64,000 bases of DNA, from assembly GCA_030549175.1 (NCBI GenBank), contig JAUKUA010000005.1, forward strand, positions 2,108,001-2,172,000, given 5' to 3'. Shown here piece after piece: positions 34,001 to 44,731 of this stretch (positions within the stretch are counted from its first letter, which is position 1; each line of letters starts with the position of its first letter). The notes beneath the pieces were generated by a model, which saw only the letters and a list, made by a program, of their open reading frames with translations, had not been told where the DNA came from and ran no database searches. The translations under genes and the position numbers were made by a program. This DNA comes from Lasiosphaeris hirsuta (lineage: Eukaryota > Ascomycota > Sordariomycetes > Sordariales > Lasiosphaeriaceae).

Positions 34001-34472
34001 CATGTCCACACCCAGCCATGTCTCCGCCCGCGGCTCCCCTGAAATCATTATCCCAGGCCGGAGCGCCGCCATTGACGCTACTGATGACGGACAGCTTATG
34101 ATTCAAAGTTCACCCGCAGCGACAAATTCTACACCGTCTCTGTCAGCGTCTTCAACGTCGTCACGTTCTAGGGGTCTAGGCCGGTTCGCCCAGGCATCGC
34201 AAGTCTGGGAGGCCGGGGTTGGGCTGCTCAGTGCAATCGTCACGTATGTACGCGTGGACGATGACATGTTTGACGAAATCCTGGCGCTGGTGGATGATTT
34301 GGTGCCCCGCAACAGGGCTCTTCGGGAGGCGCTAGGGGTTCTGAATTCTGACGCGGTTTGGTTGGCCTTATATGAGCGTGGTTCGGTGGAATCGAAGTCT
34401 CCGCCTGTTCTAGAAGGGTTTGCGTTTGCGCCCATGGTGGCTGGGCGTTCTCTAGTGGTCGTCGGGTCGTAA
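31041..34472 (+). CDS. TTI1: Tti1, subunit of the TTT (Tel2-Tti1-Tti2) complex
   Basis: The TTT complex stabilises PIKK kinases (TOR, ATM, ATR families) with Hsp90. Two exons, 31041-31088 and 31143-34472, for about 1125 residues. It is a HEAT-repeat solenoid throughout, with repeated Leu-rich helical pairs such as YPVRVIEAAIRLLGTLVQHG and PQLRRHAITTLNIVAPSCG. The Tti1-typical block TGPKLLPFLDDVVAAIFAAL, then HGYPVFVENLFSVLSEVVTQ, lies near residues 695-750. A disordered acidic/basic insert (about 760-835) and a Gly/Ser-rich one (about 955-1030) interrupt the solenoid. The first intron is 54 nt, in frame and without a stop; I remove it because it has GTAAGT, CACTAACC and GCAG. The first true ATG in frame is at 31041. 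Firm by family blocks and length. Confidence 0.9.
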   Translation: MAAVEPSPLRTEFFQRVSHAVNLTFGRPVTNHLQLKAVCVPLSRLAMRPEDTSSDGKETLRLLETLLDLWAAQVSQDASILDEKLANYVFIPLPYLLRKQQYPVRVIEAAIRLLGTLVQHGWKSRVSPGLSQQLLLFLSFTLGGAPGQAQRRELPEDTIVESYRALTALVTAMGASSTVLPPSSVAEDKTIPAMGHSVTIMLDAISAGVPPLIQLEALQCLQAVFEVTQDNSILARFLPGTVSSLSKILSPPLQQKTQRRVLVRSLEVLNKVLVSVLADIKVRGILKQREATQEPQETTGATTTDKGFRVKPTPSWLKATAAQVKIALSSVLKLRSHESEEVQSALDRLCISLLDECHSSLAECQSILVESSMMLEDEEETRSHLQTSLQDLVGVYPELSDSIKSALYNWITGLPRVMQSNDERIKRLAIRSVLRGSRMAASLRMDSATLDELLGDALRDSVVALVRNSRPSKVQDDAGVELTTSGASGSLVGMGAFSPVLLDLEGQRATRGEIATLISNIGSPTQQTKMATAMLAYVRDFEGVDQIASYWLAFELLKSVYAQSLDLDDLLDLSSFEESRSQEQVFQELYDFSASILSSHSDSANTDWRLEAIALEVTAFASTRLKSDYRPELIDVLYPIATFLGSQSPQLRRHAITTLNIVAPSCGYDSVSELIIDNADYMVNSVSLRLNTFDISPASTKVLTMMIRLTGPKLLPFLDDVVAAIFAALDNYHGYPVFVENLFSVLSEVVTQGARSDMLLLEDANSQAVDHKKRRPESRGVTGILDTLKRRTERAERATKKTERNIPGHPKESWGPGKSQAKSLLDILESAGDEAAEDESASAVEKPKQASTPTYSLLTRVLSLTQHYLTSPTPTLRKSLLDLVSVVSPALAPDENAFLPLVNSVWPVVISRLHDSEPFVAIAACKALAALCSAAGDFLASRFKTEWSSGLREWFASARSEAAKARSSGGGGGGRAATGITTKTVIRMSTPSHVSARGSPEIIIPGRSAAIDATDDGQLMIQSSPAATNSTPSLSASSTSSRSRGLGRFAQASQVWEAGVGLLSAIVTYVRVDDDMFDEILALVDDLVPRNRALREALGVLNSDAVWLALYERGSVESKSPPVLEGFAFAPMVAGRSLVVVGS

Positions 34473-37400
34473 ATACTGAGCTGAGAGTAATTGATCTGTT
34501 GTCTCGGAAAATAATGTCTGGCAAGGCATACTTAAGCCTGACGTTGAAGTAACCGTTCTGTTGATGCGCACGCTAGCCAGGCTACCAAGGTGTTTTGCCA
34601 AGTCAGGATCGGATGGCTAGTGAGCTAGTGAAGCTTGTTTGCCTTTAAAGCATGAGCCTCCGCCCCGGGCTCCATTGTTTCTGTCTCTGATGCCTTGCGA
34701 CCTGATAGTCTGACAAGCATAGCAAAACTCCACCTTGGTGACATGAAGCCTAGGAAAAAAATCGGATCGGGCCGTACGTTGTTCGTCAACTTCTTTGTCG
34801 TAGAGACCAAACATGGGAGTCAATCTTCTCATCGGCAACGCCGTTCCTCTCGGTCTCAAATGGCCAAGAAGCGAGCGTATAACATGCAGACATCTGGAGA
34901 CGTTTCAATAGGTCACCCGATGTTGATGGTTTTGGACAGGTCCGAGATTAAGTACGCTATCCAAGCTCGGTGAGGGAATGAGGCAAGCTAAAGCTAACCC
35001 TGCAGGCGGGCTGTTGCGCTGCTCGCACACTACTGCGGGCAACATGCTACGCTACTCCGTTGGGATTGTTCCCCCCCAATAGTGCCGGATTAGCGGCGTG
35101 GGTTTATCCATATCGTCGAAGGAGCACATGTCATGCCACATTTTGCCAAACCACTGGCCGCCTCATACGTACGCCGTTGCAACCAGCACAGAACCTCTGG
35201 AACACAGGTATTGTAGTGTATGCTGGCCAATGTGATCGCGGTACACGATCCCCACCCCCCAGATCGTGAACGCCGGGTTGTTGGCGTCACCAGTGCCGGA
35301 AACGGGCTTGGTGTGTGGCAGGGGTCCGAGTACACTAGCAAGAGGCTCAGAGGCAAGGGAGACAGCAAGGCGCCCGGAGGTAAGATCTCGCTTCCTCGTC
35401 CCGCAACTGGTAGGGTGGTCTTCGCACGTCGCGAACCTCGGTGACGATCTTGGCGGGCTGGCTTCTGTGGTTGGCGGTCTGGTTCTTTGTCCGACACTGC
35501 CCCCACGATGGGGGAGTTTCTGTTCCGTTGGTTCCACTCCTTCTAGAAGGAAAAGAAACAGCGTGATGAGGGGTGTTTTGCATTAGTAAATTCAGCTAGT
35601 GGTCAGACACATGTTGAGGAATGGGAGGACCATTCGGGAGGGCCACTGGAAGCTGCAAGACGACGCATGGGAGTGGTTGCAGCTGATAGTGGCAATTGGG
35701 TTGGCGAGGTCGTGCAGATATCGAGCTCCAAAACGAGAGCTCATGCCGAGGCCAAGCGCGATTGACAGGATGGGAGCCAAGCAATCCAAGGAACTTTGGG
35801 GGGCCCCAGGTTTGGAGAACCCCAGGTCTTTTGGAGCGTTCTAGGTTGTCTTGGACCGCTTTTGTTCGCCTTGGTGAATTGGTCAGAGGTGCGCCTTGCC
35901 GTTGAAGCTTTCAACTTGGCAAAGCTTAGCACAGAAGCTTGGATTACTAGCATGACAAACCGACGCCGAGAACATCAATAGAAAAAAAGCTTAGAGTAGT
36001 TTGCAGTCGAGCTAATACAGTGGCGCCTCGAAGCTAGAAGCAGTAATTGAGCACACCGCGGGTAAACCTTTATCGAGATTACCTTATTCTCTCACATTAT
36101 ACCAGGATGTAGACCTTCCTGATCGGCTTATCAGTGCCTCTTGGGACGGGAGGGGGTGCGAGGGGTCTGGCAACGGGAGGCATATGACCGGAGATAGTCT
36201 GGGGGGGGCATCGCGTCAAGGGCTGCGGGAAGACTGCAGGATGGGGTTAGTGCATCAAGAGGAGGGCCGAAAGCATGATACCTATCTAAGCTTGCCAACC
36301 TTGCCAACCCGATAGGTGCTGCGGAAGGGTAGGGGACAACTGCTGGGAACCTTCGCCTCTTGATGGAACGACCTGTGCAGAGCAGGATGGCACCCACTCA
36401 GGCAGACTCCAGTGTAGTGTAGTAGTACTAGCCCGTACCTAAGTGACATGGGGTAGCCCAATCAATGGGGTCCTGGAGAGCGAGCATTCCAACCTGATCC
36501 ATGCTTGGTGCGCCTCGAGTTCCATTTTCTGGGATCTGTCAGACACAGCTCTGGGTGGGCGGTCTTGAGACAATCATCGCGATTTGGACCCCAGACCGGG
36601 CCGCTCATGCACGGGCATGATTGGATTGACTGCCTTGCCGGCTGCCTGGCTGACACTACCAGCACGATCGGTATCTGTCCGGCGGAGGATTGATAGAATG
36701 AATTGCGGCAACTATGGCGGCAAAATGCGAGTCCTGATTGAGCTGGCAGGTGCCTTTGGTTCCTTGGGGCTGGGCAGCGATTTGTGTTGCCATTGGGGGA
36801 CGATGAGGTGGGGGAGCGGATGGGAAAGTGCGAAGATCCTTCCTTCCATATTCGGCATCTACCAAGACTAAGTGCACAACGGAACACTGCACAGAGCTGG
36901 TCATAATGCCCCCCGGTCAGAATTCTATTTTCTTGGTAAGTTTCTCTTGCTTGCTCGCTCTGGGGTCGATGGCGAAATTCCATCGGCCTCGATTCTCTCG
37001 TGGATCCAGACCCCTTGCCCCAGCTGCCCCCGGGGCCTGTCCCATTGGGACCATGTCTTTTTTGCTGTGGTGAACGTAGCGTAGTGTAGGACACAGGGGG
37101 TTCTGGGTCGAGTTCACCTTGCACCTCGCGTTCCTCTCCAGGTCTCATCGGGCACCCCGGTCAGCCATCTGCACCGACCCCCAACATGCAGCGAAGGATG
37201 CAGCCACCTGGTGATACCACATTTAACACCAGGCTTCGCGTCAAAGCTGCGAGTATTCGCGGGTGTGCTGTGTGCTATACCCTTGCTGCCCCCGAAATGT
37301 CATGCTCCTGTGTTGCCCCAGTGGGCAGGCTCGCACCTGCCTGGGCGGCCAGACAAGAGAGCTAGGGACCATGTAGGTTGGACCTGCGGGAAGCTGCGAC

Positions 37401-37668
37401 CGAGCTGTGAACCGTTGAAACAGAGATAGGTAGCCTTCCCCATCCGCGCGCATCTAATGTTTATACGTCCCATCTTTGCCCGCCTCCCCCTCTCACAGGC
37501 GCGTACATAAACCGAAAGCTCCCCCGTCCCCCCAACTTTCCCGAACCCTTATTACCCTGCCGTTTTGCCGGATTCTTTTCTTTTGCCCGCTCAGTCTCAG
37601 CACTGCGCGCAACAAGACTAAACACCAGCTGATTGCCAGACGAACCAATCTTCGCAAGAGAAAACAAG
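34473..37668. other. Gene-poor 3.2-kb region upstream of permease
   Basis: The longest stretch without a supported gene. ORFs on both strands (for example 36462-37148 minus and 35163-35537 minus) overlap each other and have skewed, non-protein composition. Near 36280-36317 there is a tandem TTGCCAACC pair flanked by inverted ACCTATC/GATAGGT. The last 170 bases are pyrimidine-rich and look like the permease leader. No transposon relic was recognised. Confidence 0.55.
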
Positions 37669-39597
37669 ATGGCAGACGTCGAGGCAGCTGCTGCCGCCAA
37701 GCCGAATGGCAAGAAGGAGACCGTCGAGGGTTTCGCGTCCGAGAGCGGCGATGAAGAAATCGGCATTGTGAACAAGGCCCAGCCATTGAAGCAGGACCTG
37801 AAGAATCGGCACATGCAAATGATTGCCATTGGTATGTCTTATAATATGAAGTCACAAACCCAAGTCGGACGCGACTGACATAATCTTGTGGCAAACAGGC
37901 GGTGCTATCGGAGCCGGTCTCTTCGTCGGTTCGGGCAGTGCTCTGTCTGCTGGTGGACCGGCCGCACTGGTATGGCACGACTCCTCAGCCCGGGAGCTGG
38001 TTGTTTCTAATATTCTCACAGGTCATCGGCTACATCATCATCGGTATCATGTTGTTGTTCACTTGCCAGGCCCTCGCCGAGATGGCTGTCCTGTTTCCCG
38101 TCAACGGTGCATTCTTTACCTACGTCGTCCGCTTTATTGATCCCTCATGGCACGTCTCCCCCTGCGATCCTGACGCGCTCACTTCTAACATGACCACAGG
38201 GGATTTGCCATTGGCTGGGACTACGCCATTTCGTGGCTGACTGTCCTTCCTTTCGAGCTGATCGCCGCCGGTATCACGATCCGGTTTTGGCGAGAGGATA
38301 TCAACATCGGCGTTTGGATCACTGTGTTCCTAGTTGTTCTGTCTATAATTCAGATCTTTGGTGTCCGTGGCTATGGTGAAGGTGAGGACCTTCTCCCCTG
38401 GTGCGCACTGCTTTAGTGCCGCCTTTCTAACTTGCACACAGTCGAGTTCATTCTCAGCATGATCAAGATCATTGCTTGCACGGGCTTCATCATCCTCGGC
38501 ATCGTCATTAACTGCGGCGGTGTCGGCGACCGTGGCTATCTCGGAGCCCAATACTGGCATGACCCCGGCGCCTTCCGGAATGGATTCAACGGTTTTGCTG
38601 GTGTCTTCGTGGTTGCCGCATTTTCTTTTGCCGGCACCGAGCTCGTTGGCCTTGCTGCCGCCGAGTCCGCCAACCCCCGCAAGGCCATCCCGATGGCTAC
38701 AAAGCAGGTCTTCTGGCGTATCGCTTTCTTCTACGTCGTCAACTTGTTCATCCTCGGCTTGATTGTTCGATCGGATGACGATCGTCTTTTGGGAGCGTCC
38801 GGTGCCAACACCAAGAATTCGCCGTTTGTGATTGCTATCCAGGATGCTGGTATCAAAGTGCTTCCGTCCATCTTCAACGCCGTCATCACCATCGCTGTCA
38901 TCAGTGTCGCCAACTCGTGCACTTTTGGTTCAACCCGAACGATGCAAGCCCTGGCAGAGCGTGGTATGGGGCCGGCCTTCCTAGCCTATGTTGATAAGCA
39001 GGGTCGCCCATTATGGTGTATTGCCATCCAGATTGCGTTTGGTTTCCTCGCCTTCATCGCTGAGTCGGCAGATAGCGGCAAAGTCTTTGGCTGGCTGCTC
39101 GCTTTGTCTGGCCTGTCGTACTTTTTCGTTTGGGGATCCATCTGCCTCACGCACATCCGCTTCCGTTATGCCTGGCAGGCACAGGGATACACTCTCGAGC
39201 AGATCCCTTACAAGCCAACCCTTGGTGTGTATGGCAGCTGGATTGGCCTTGGTCTCAACATCCTCTGCCTCATCGCTACCTTTTACAGTGCTCTTTATGT
39301 AGGACTTCCCACGCTCAAACCATGTTCTGATGATCAAAATGCTAACAAGACATCTAGCCGAGCCCCGATGCGACTCCGAGCGCCGAGGCGTTTTTCCAAT
39401 CGTACCTTGCTGCTCCCGTCGTCATTGCGCTTTACCTCGGATGGAAGGTATACAGCAGGGACTGGAGGCTGTATATCCCGGTTGAGGAGATGGATCTCAA
39501 GTCGGGCGCGCGTCTCCATGTTCCCGACCCGGACGAGGTGATTGTGGGGAAGACCTGGGGAAACTTGCCAATGCGCATCGTCCGAGGCTTGTTCTAG
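37669..39597 (+). CDS. Amino-acid permease (yeast AAT/Gap1 family)
   Basis: APC-superfamily amino-acid/proton symporter of the fungal YAT family. Six exons are inferred: 37669-37831, 37899-37969, 38022-38149, 38200-38381, 38442-39298 and 39358-39597, for 546 residues with about 12 membrane segments. Signatures: LKNRHMQMIAIGGAIGAGLF at the start of helix 1, the substrate-binding GxG; FTYVVRFIDPSWGFAIGWDY; FSFAGTELVGLAAAESANPR in helix 6; VANSCTFGSTRTMQALAERG; and a hydrophilic C-terminal tail. Intron 3 (38150-38199) has a GC donor: CCTCATG is followed by GCACGT, and only this join restores PSWGFAIGWDY. The cytosolic N-terminus is Lys/Glu-rich, as in Gap1-type carriers regulated by ubiquitin. 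Substrate range cannot be told from the sequence. Confidence 0.95.
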
Positions 39598-40673
39598 TTT
39601 CTGTCATGGATGAGCAACATTGTGATATATGGGAAGGAGTGGTATGTGCGACATATAGACGCCGCATACATGATTTTGTGTCGAGGCTTTTAATCAAGGG
39701 GTATCCAGCAGCCAGGCTGGAAGTGCTTGTTTGAGGTTGATGATTCCACGGGCGCGGCGATTTTAGCTTAGGAATGATACCATCCCCTTTTCTCTTCGTC
39801 CAAGGCGTGGTCAGCTCTTTATTTGCTGCCCCGCTTTGTTTTCTCTTTATGTGATGTGTGGCTAACACAGACGTAGCAGACGCAATAATCGATTAAGTGC
39901 AGATGTTGATGTTCATGAGACCCAACAGACACGCTGCGCCGTTGCATCTCCAACACGTGGTTAGGAAGGCCGTCGTCTTCTCCAAATTGGGCCGGTATAC
40001 ATATGTAGCATGTTGGATTTTGGCAGGTCATGCGACCACGAGGAGTGAAGAGAAGGGGAAGTAAAGGGGACTTGGGTTTCAATGGGATGCTAGTTACTTT
40101 TCTACCTCGCTCTCTGCATCGGATAAAGTGCACGGTGTTGACAGATGGATGCGTGGTGCTGACTCCGGTGGTGCCCAGTGCTCGTTGTGTTGGCAGGGAA
40201 TGTGAGGCTGCCAAGAAATCAGCACCAGCTGGCCCCAGCTGGCAGTTCCGCATCGCGAAGTGCATTGTCAAGGAGTGCCAAGGTACTGAATGGTACACTT
40301 GCAACCTTGAAACCCCAGACCAACGACCGCGAACCTGCTGTCACCGTCCACGCACTCCAACGACTCGGCCTCTGGCTGCTTTTACCTGATTGCACTAGCG
40401 ACACCTATGGCCATGCTCTACCTGTTATAGACGGGATTTCTGCGCCAACATCACCCTCGCTCGATGTGTTCGATGTCCTGAAGTCGGTCCTCCAAACGAC
40501 AACCGTCCACCCACCCGAGTGACCAGGTCGCATCGTCCCCTCCCTGCCTCGCTCCTCGCCGACCCCGATCTTCGCCCGAAATACCCCTCGAAGCGCAATC
40601 GCCCTGCCCGAGCGCCCCCCCCCCCTAAAATATTGTTATTCCGATTTCTCGATAGTCTGGTTGGATTTCTACC
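39598..40673. other. Intergenic, kinase leader
   Basis: Permease 3' flank and kinase promoter. It has an 11-12-base C run just before 40626, within the probable 5' leader. No gene seen. Confidence 0.55.
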
Positions 40674-43600
40674 ATGGCTTCGTACGGCCAGGCGGTGCCC
40701 GCAACGGCACCCCGGCCGGCAGCGTACGGGGCAGCGTACGCAGCACCCATTGCCATGGCACCCCCGACTGCGCCCGCGGGTACCTTTGCGCCAGGCACTA
40801 AGATCCAGGTCGGCGGCCACCGGGTTATCATACAAAAGTACCTCTCCGAGGGCGGCTTCGCACACGTCTACCTTGTCAAGATGCCGACAGCGGTCAACGG
40901 GACCGACCAGGCCGTGCTGAAGCGGGTTGCCGTGGCCGACAAGGATTCGCTGCGGGGGATGCGGATCGAGGTCGAGACGATGAAGCGCCTCAAGGGCCAC
41001 AAAGCCATTGTGACCTACATTGACTCGCACGCCTCGGAGCTGCGCGGCGGTGGCTACGAGGTCTTCCTGCTCATGGAGTACTGCAATGGCGGCGGACTGA
41101 TTGACTTTATGAACACACGCTTGCAGCACCGACTGACGGAGCCCGAGATCCTCAACATATTTGCCGACGTCGCCGAGGGTGTCGCTTGCATGCACTATCT
41201 CAAACCGGCGTTGCTACATCGCGACCTCAAGGTCGAGAACGTTCTGATTACCATGATCGGCTCTGTCAGAAAGTTCAAGCTCTGTGACTTTGGTTCCGCC
41301 GCACCCCCAAGCCCAGCTCCTACGACTGTTAGCGAGTGCCGTCTTATGGACGAGGACGTACAGAAGCACACTACTATGCAGTACAGAAGTCCCGAGATGA
41401 TTGACGTGTATAGGAAGCAGCCGATTGACGAAAAGTCGGATGTCTGGGCACTCGGTGTCCTGCTATACAAGCTCTGCTACTACACCACCCCCTTTGAGGA
41501 ACAGGGGCAGCTTGCCATCCTCAACGCCAGTTATAGATTTCCCAGCTACCCCGTATTCTCGGACCGGCTGAAGAAGCTCATCGGTAAGGTCCTAGGAGGG
41601 CACTTTGTCCCCAAGATACCGTGCTGATGCAATTCCAAGCATGGATGCTCCGTGAAAACCAGCAGTCCAGGCCAAATATATACCAGGTACTCAAGGAGGC
41701 CTGCTCAATGCAGGGCCGCGAGCCCCCTGTCAAAGATGTAAGTAGCCGAAGATCATAGAGTCTAGTATGCGGCCCTTAGCTTATGTTGTGAAAAGATATA
41801 TTCCAGCAAGTCGAAAACCGAGTCTCCGGGACAGGAGCGGTCCGCCTCGGATCAGAAGGCGAAGTCTTCTCCAGTGGTTGGCGCCGTATTTGTTCCCCAG
41901 GCAACCAATCAACCGCAGGCTGTCCCCGAGGTTGAGCGCATGCGACGAGGAAGACCATCCGCTAGTACTCCGCCAACAGCACCGCAGCTAGGCACCTCAC
42001 AGCCCACTCGGAGGAACCCTTCGCCAGTCAAGGTTACTAATGGCGATCCATTCGCTGCACTCGATTCCAAGCTTGTTGTCCAGGGTGGAGATGAACTCTC
42101 GTCGAGGTTTCCGACACTGGATCAGTTTGCAATCCTGCACGAGCACGGAACCAAGTTTGAATTTGACAACACAACTCCTTTGAGCACTGCACAGCCGGCG
42201 AAAGATTTGTCTCAAAGACTGACCGAGAGACTCGCAGACGATGCCTTCCTGACAAAGCCATCTCCTTTACCCGTTTCCCCACCGACAAGCCAGGGCCAAA
42301 ACGTCGAAACGGGACGATCAAATGTGTATACAGGTGGTCCGTCATCGGATGCGCAGCGAATATCGCCTCCTCTTAAACCAGCTTCGGTGCCCCCTCCAAA
42401 GCAGGCTGAAATGAGCCGTGCATCTGCCATCATCTCCAGCACCCCAGAATTGAAGGCGATATCCTCGCAAACTTCACAGCCTTTATACCAACCAACCCCT
42501 GAGAGGCCGACCATGATTTCAACCGGGACTATGACGACGCCACCTCCCGAGCGACAGGCAGCCTCCCAATACCAGGCGTATCGCTTCCCAGCAGACGATC
42601 GCCACCGGGCATCTAGTGTTCCTCGGCAGCAAGAAGCAAGCATTAGTTCATCTCGGCCCACAGCCCCTGGATCGCGGACCCCCTTGCTACAAGCCCAATC
42701 CCAGCCCACACATGCGCGCCACTCCTCGTCCTCGAGGCCGTCTCTGGAAGGCGGGCGTCCAAACTTGGAAACCCTTGAGCCTATGGGTAAACCGAAGCCG
42801 CAAGCCGCCGGACGCCCACGGCCTGCCAGCACCTATCTTGAGTCGAACCTAGATTATCTACGCGAAAGAGAAGGGAACACAAAACCTTTGATACCTGCTA
42901 GCCAAGCATCTCCCAGGTACTCTATGGACAAAGACCTGCCTCCGGCGCCTGAGCCGGATGACGAAACAAACATCGAGTCAAACGTGGACTTCTTGCGCTC
43001 AATGGAAGACTCCGACCACCCGCGGAAGAAGGACAGAGCGTCGAAGCACATGAAGCGTTCTAGTCTAACGTCTTTAGGTGCTGGGACCAAGAATATTCTT
43101 GCAGGAAAATTTGGCGATGCCTTCAAGCGTTTCGAGGGAAACACGGCCGTGCCGGCCCCGCCTCGGACGCCCTCGCCTCTGAAAGACTTAGAACGACGCG
43201 ATCTCACGCCAATAGCTGGCTCCGAGGCTACTGATGGTCGGAGCGACGACGGCTATATTCGCGACGTGGACGAAATGACACCTGAAATGCGCCGAGAACA
43301 AGAAGCCCAGATGCTTGCCCAGGAGGAGGCCCGCGTGGCGGCTGCACAAGCAGAATACCGCCAACGTGTTTCGTCACGGGGACCAGGTGCGCCTTCCAAC
43401 ACGGGCCCAATGCCTCTGCCCAAGAGCATTGGCGGGGTCTCGCGCGCCATTTCGATCCAGAATAAAGTGCAAAGCCTGCTGGAGGAGACCAGCCGCTCGT
43501 CCAACGTGGTGCGCACCGCCCAAGGATACGGCCCGTATGCAGATGCGCCACAGGCTGCCACGGCACGGCCCGTGATACCTAGGAAGCCCATCAGCGGTGC

Positions 43601-44111
43601 CCAGCCCAACAGCTCTCCCCGCACCTCTGGCGACTTGCTAGGAGGCGGTTCACAGCGCAGTGCGCCGGGGATCGAACCTTCGGCTACGGGGCGAACAACG
43701 GCTTCGACCATGGGCAGCAGACCTATGGCACCACCCAAGCCGACGCATCTCAACAAGAACCTCACTAGTGGCGGCGCCCTGGGTGGGAGAGCCGGCTCAC
43801 CACCCAGACCGTCACTGATAGGAGGCAACACCATTGGCGCGGCGAAACTCAGGGCGACGGCGACGTCGACGATGCCGGCGGACCGCGAGAGGGAGAGGGA
43901 TAAGGAGCGGGAGATGGAACGGGACTGGGAACGGGATGCGGGTCTAGTGGCTGTGGATCTGCCTAGGCAGCCAGCCTTGCAGATGACGGCGGCGGAGAGG
44001 GACGATTACATCCGTGACTTCCAAAAGAGGTTTCCTAGTTTGACCTCTATTGAGATGGTGGAGAGGGATTTGGCGGCCGAGGCGGAGGAAGGGGCCAGGC
44101 CGGTTAGGTGA
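40674..44111 (+). CDS. Ark1/Prk1-type (NAK family) Ser/Thr kinase
   Basis: Actin-patch regulating kinase family, which in yeast phosphorylates endocytic coat proteins and turns off actin assembly. Three exons, 40674-41583, 41640-41737 and 41796-44111, for 1107 residues. The kinase domain runs from about 42 to 325: IIQKYLSEGGFAHVYLV as the P-loop, AVLKRV with the Lys, LLHRDLKVENVL (HRD 182-184) and LCDFGSAAP. An activation loop with YRSPEMIDVY and the WALGVLLYKLCYYTTPFE segment, all typical of NAK kinases, follow. An Ala/Pro-rich head precedes it. The remaining 780 residues are disordered, rich in Pro/Ser/Thr/Gln with many PxxP patches, suited to SH3 partners. A conserved short helix at the end (DDYIRDFQKRFPSLTSIEMVE) resembles a motif seen at the C-terminus of fungal members. 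The exon 3 acceptor is a weak AAAG; it was chosen because it alone keeps PVKDIYS in frame. Confidence 0.92.
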
Positions 44112-44731
44112 GCTGAGTGAAGAACAGCATGTGTCGATGACGATTGTGGTGTTGACGGTCGTGGTGGTTTGGGTAAGGGAGACACGGGAGGCTTGCGCTG
44201 TCACCAGGAAAGGGAGAGGGGTTCGGGCGGCATGAGAGGGCATGAAGGGAGGCACTTGCGATGGTGGAGCATGTCGACTTTGGTATAGATGGGTTCGGAG
44301 GTAGAGCTCAACACAACACAGGTTGAATAGCGTTTGCCGAATTGGGTGTCGTGGAATACTTTTGCCTGCATTGATTGATAAGGTACCTTGGTGTACCTTG
44401 GACCTGAGTGCACATGAATGAATCACATGCATCACCGTCACCCTGCCTCCCCTAACGACGATGGCGTTGGGGTCAAGGATGGCACGTCCCCTTGATGTGG
44501 GAACAGAACACCTTGACACCTTGCAGGGGCGGGGGCGGGGGCGGGGGCGGGGGGTGGGGAGTGGGTCGGGGCACAATGGAATAATACTAGCTGAGCATTG
44601 GGCTGGCACCTCTCTGCACCTCTGCACCGGATACCACCAACCAACGTGTCAACCTACCAGGTCTACATGGCGACCTAGAAATTCGCCACCCTCCTTACAG
44701 ACGGCGCATTTACTCGCAAAGCATCTATACT
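44112..44731. other. Intergenic with G-quadruplex-capable tract
   Basis: Between the kinase stop and the hydrolase start. It contains a GGGGGC-repeat tract (44526-44569). Otherwise no gene. Confidence 0.6.
44526..44569 (+). repeat. G-rich tandem tract, G-quadruplex candidate
   Basis: At least five runs of four to six Gs are separated by single C or T bases (GGGGGC repeated about four times, then GGGGGGTGGGG). This easily satisfies the usual quadruplex pattern on the plus strand, about 165-205 bases before the hydrolase start codon. Confidence 0.75.

Noticed and set aside
36462..37148. 228-codon minus ORF upstream of the permease
   Set aside because: Overlapped by open frames on the other strand, rich in Pro/Arg/Ser/Gly without pattern; probably chance in GC-rich sequence.
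42212..43834. Long minus ORFs opposite the Ark/Prk-type kinase tail
   Set aside because: Antisense shadows of low-complexity Pro/Ser-rich coding sequence.
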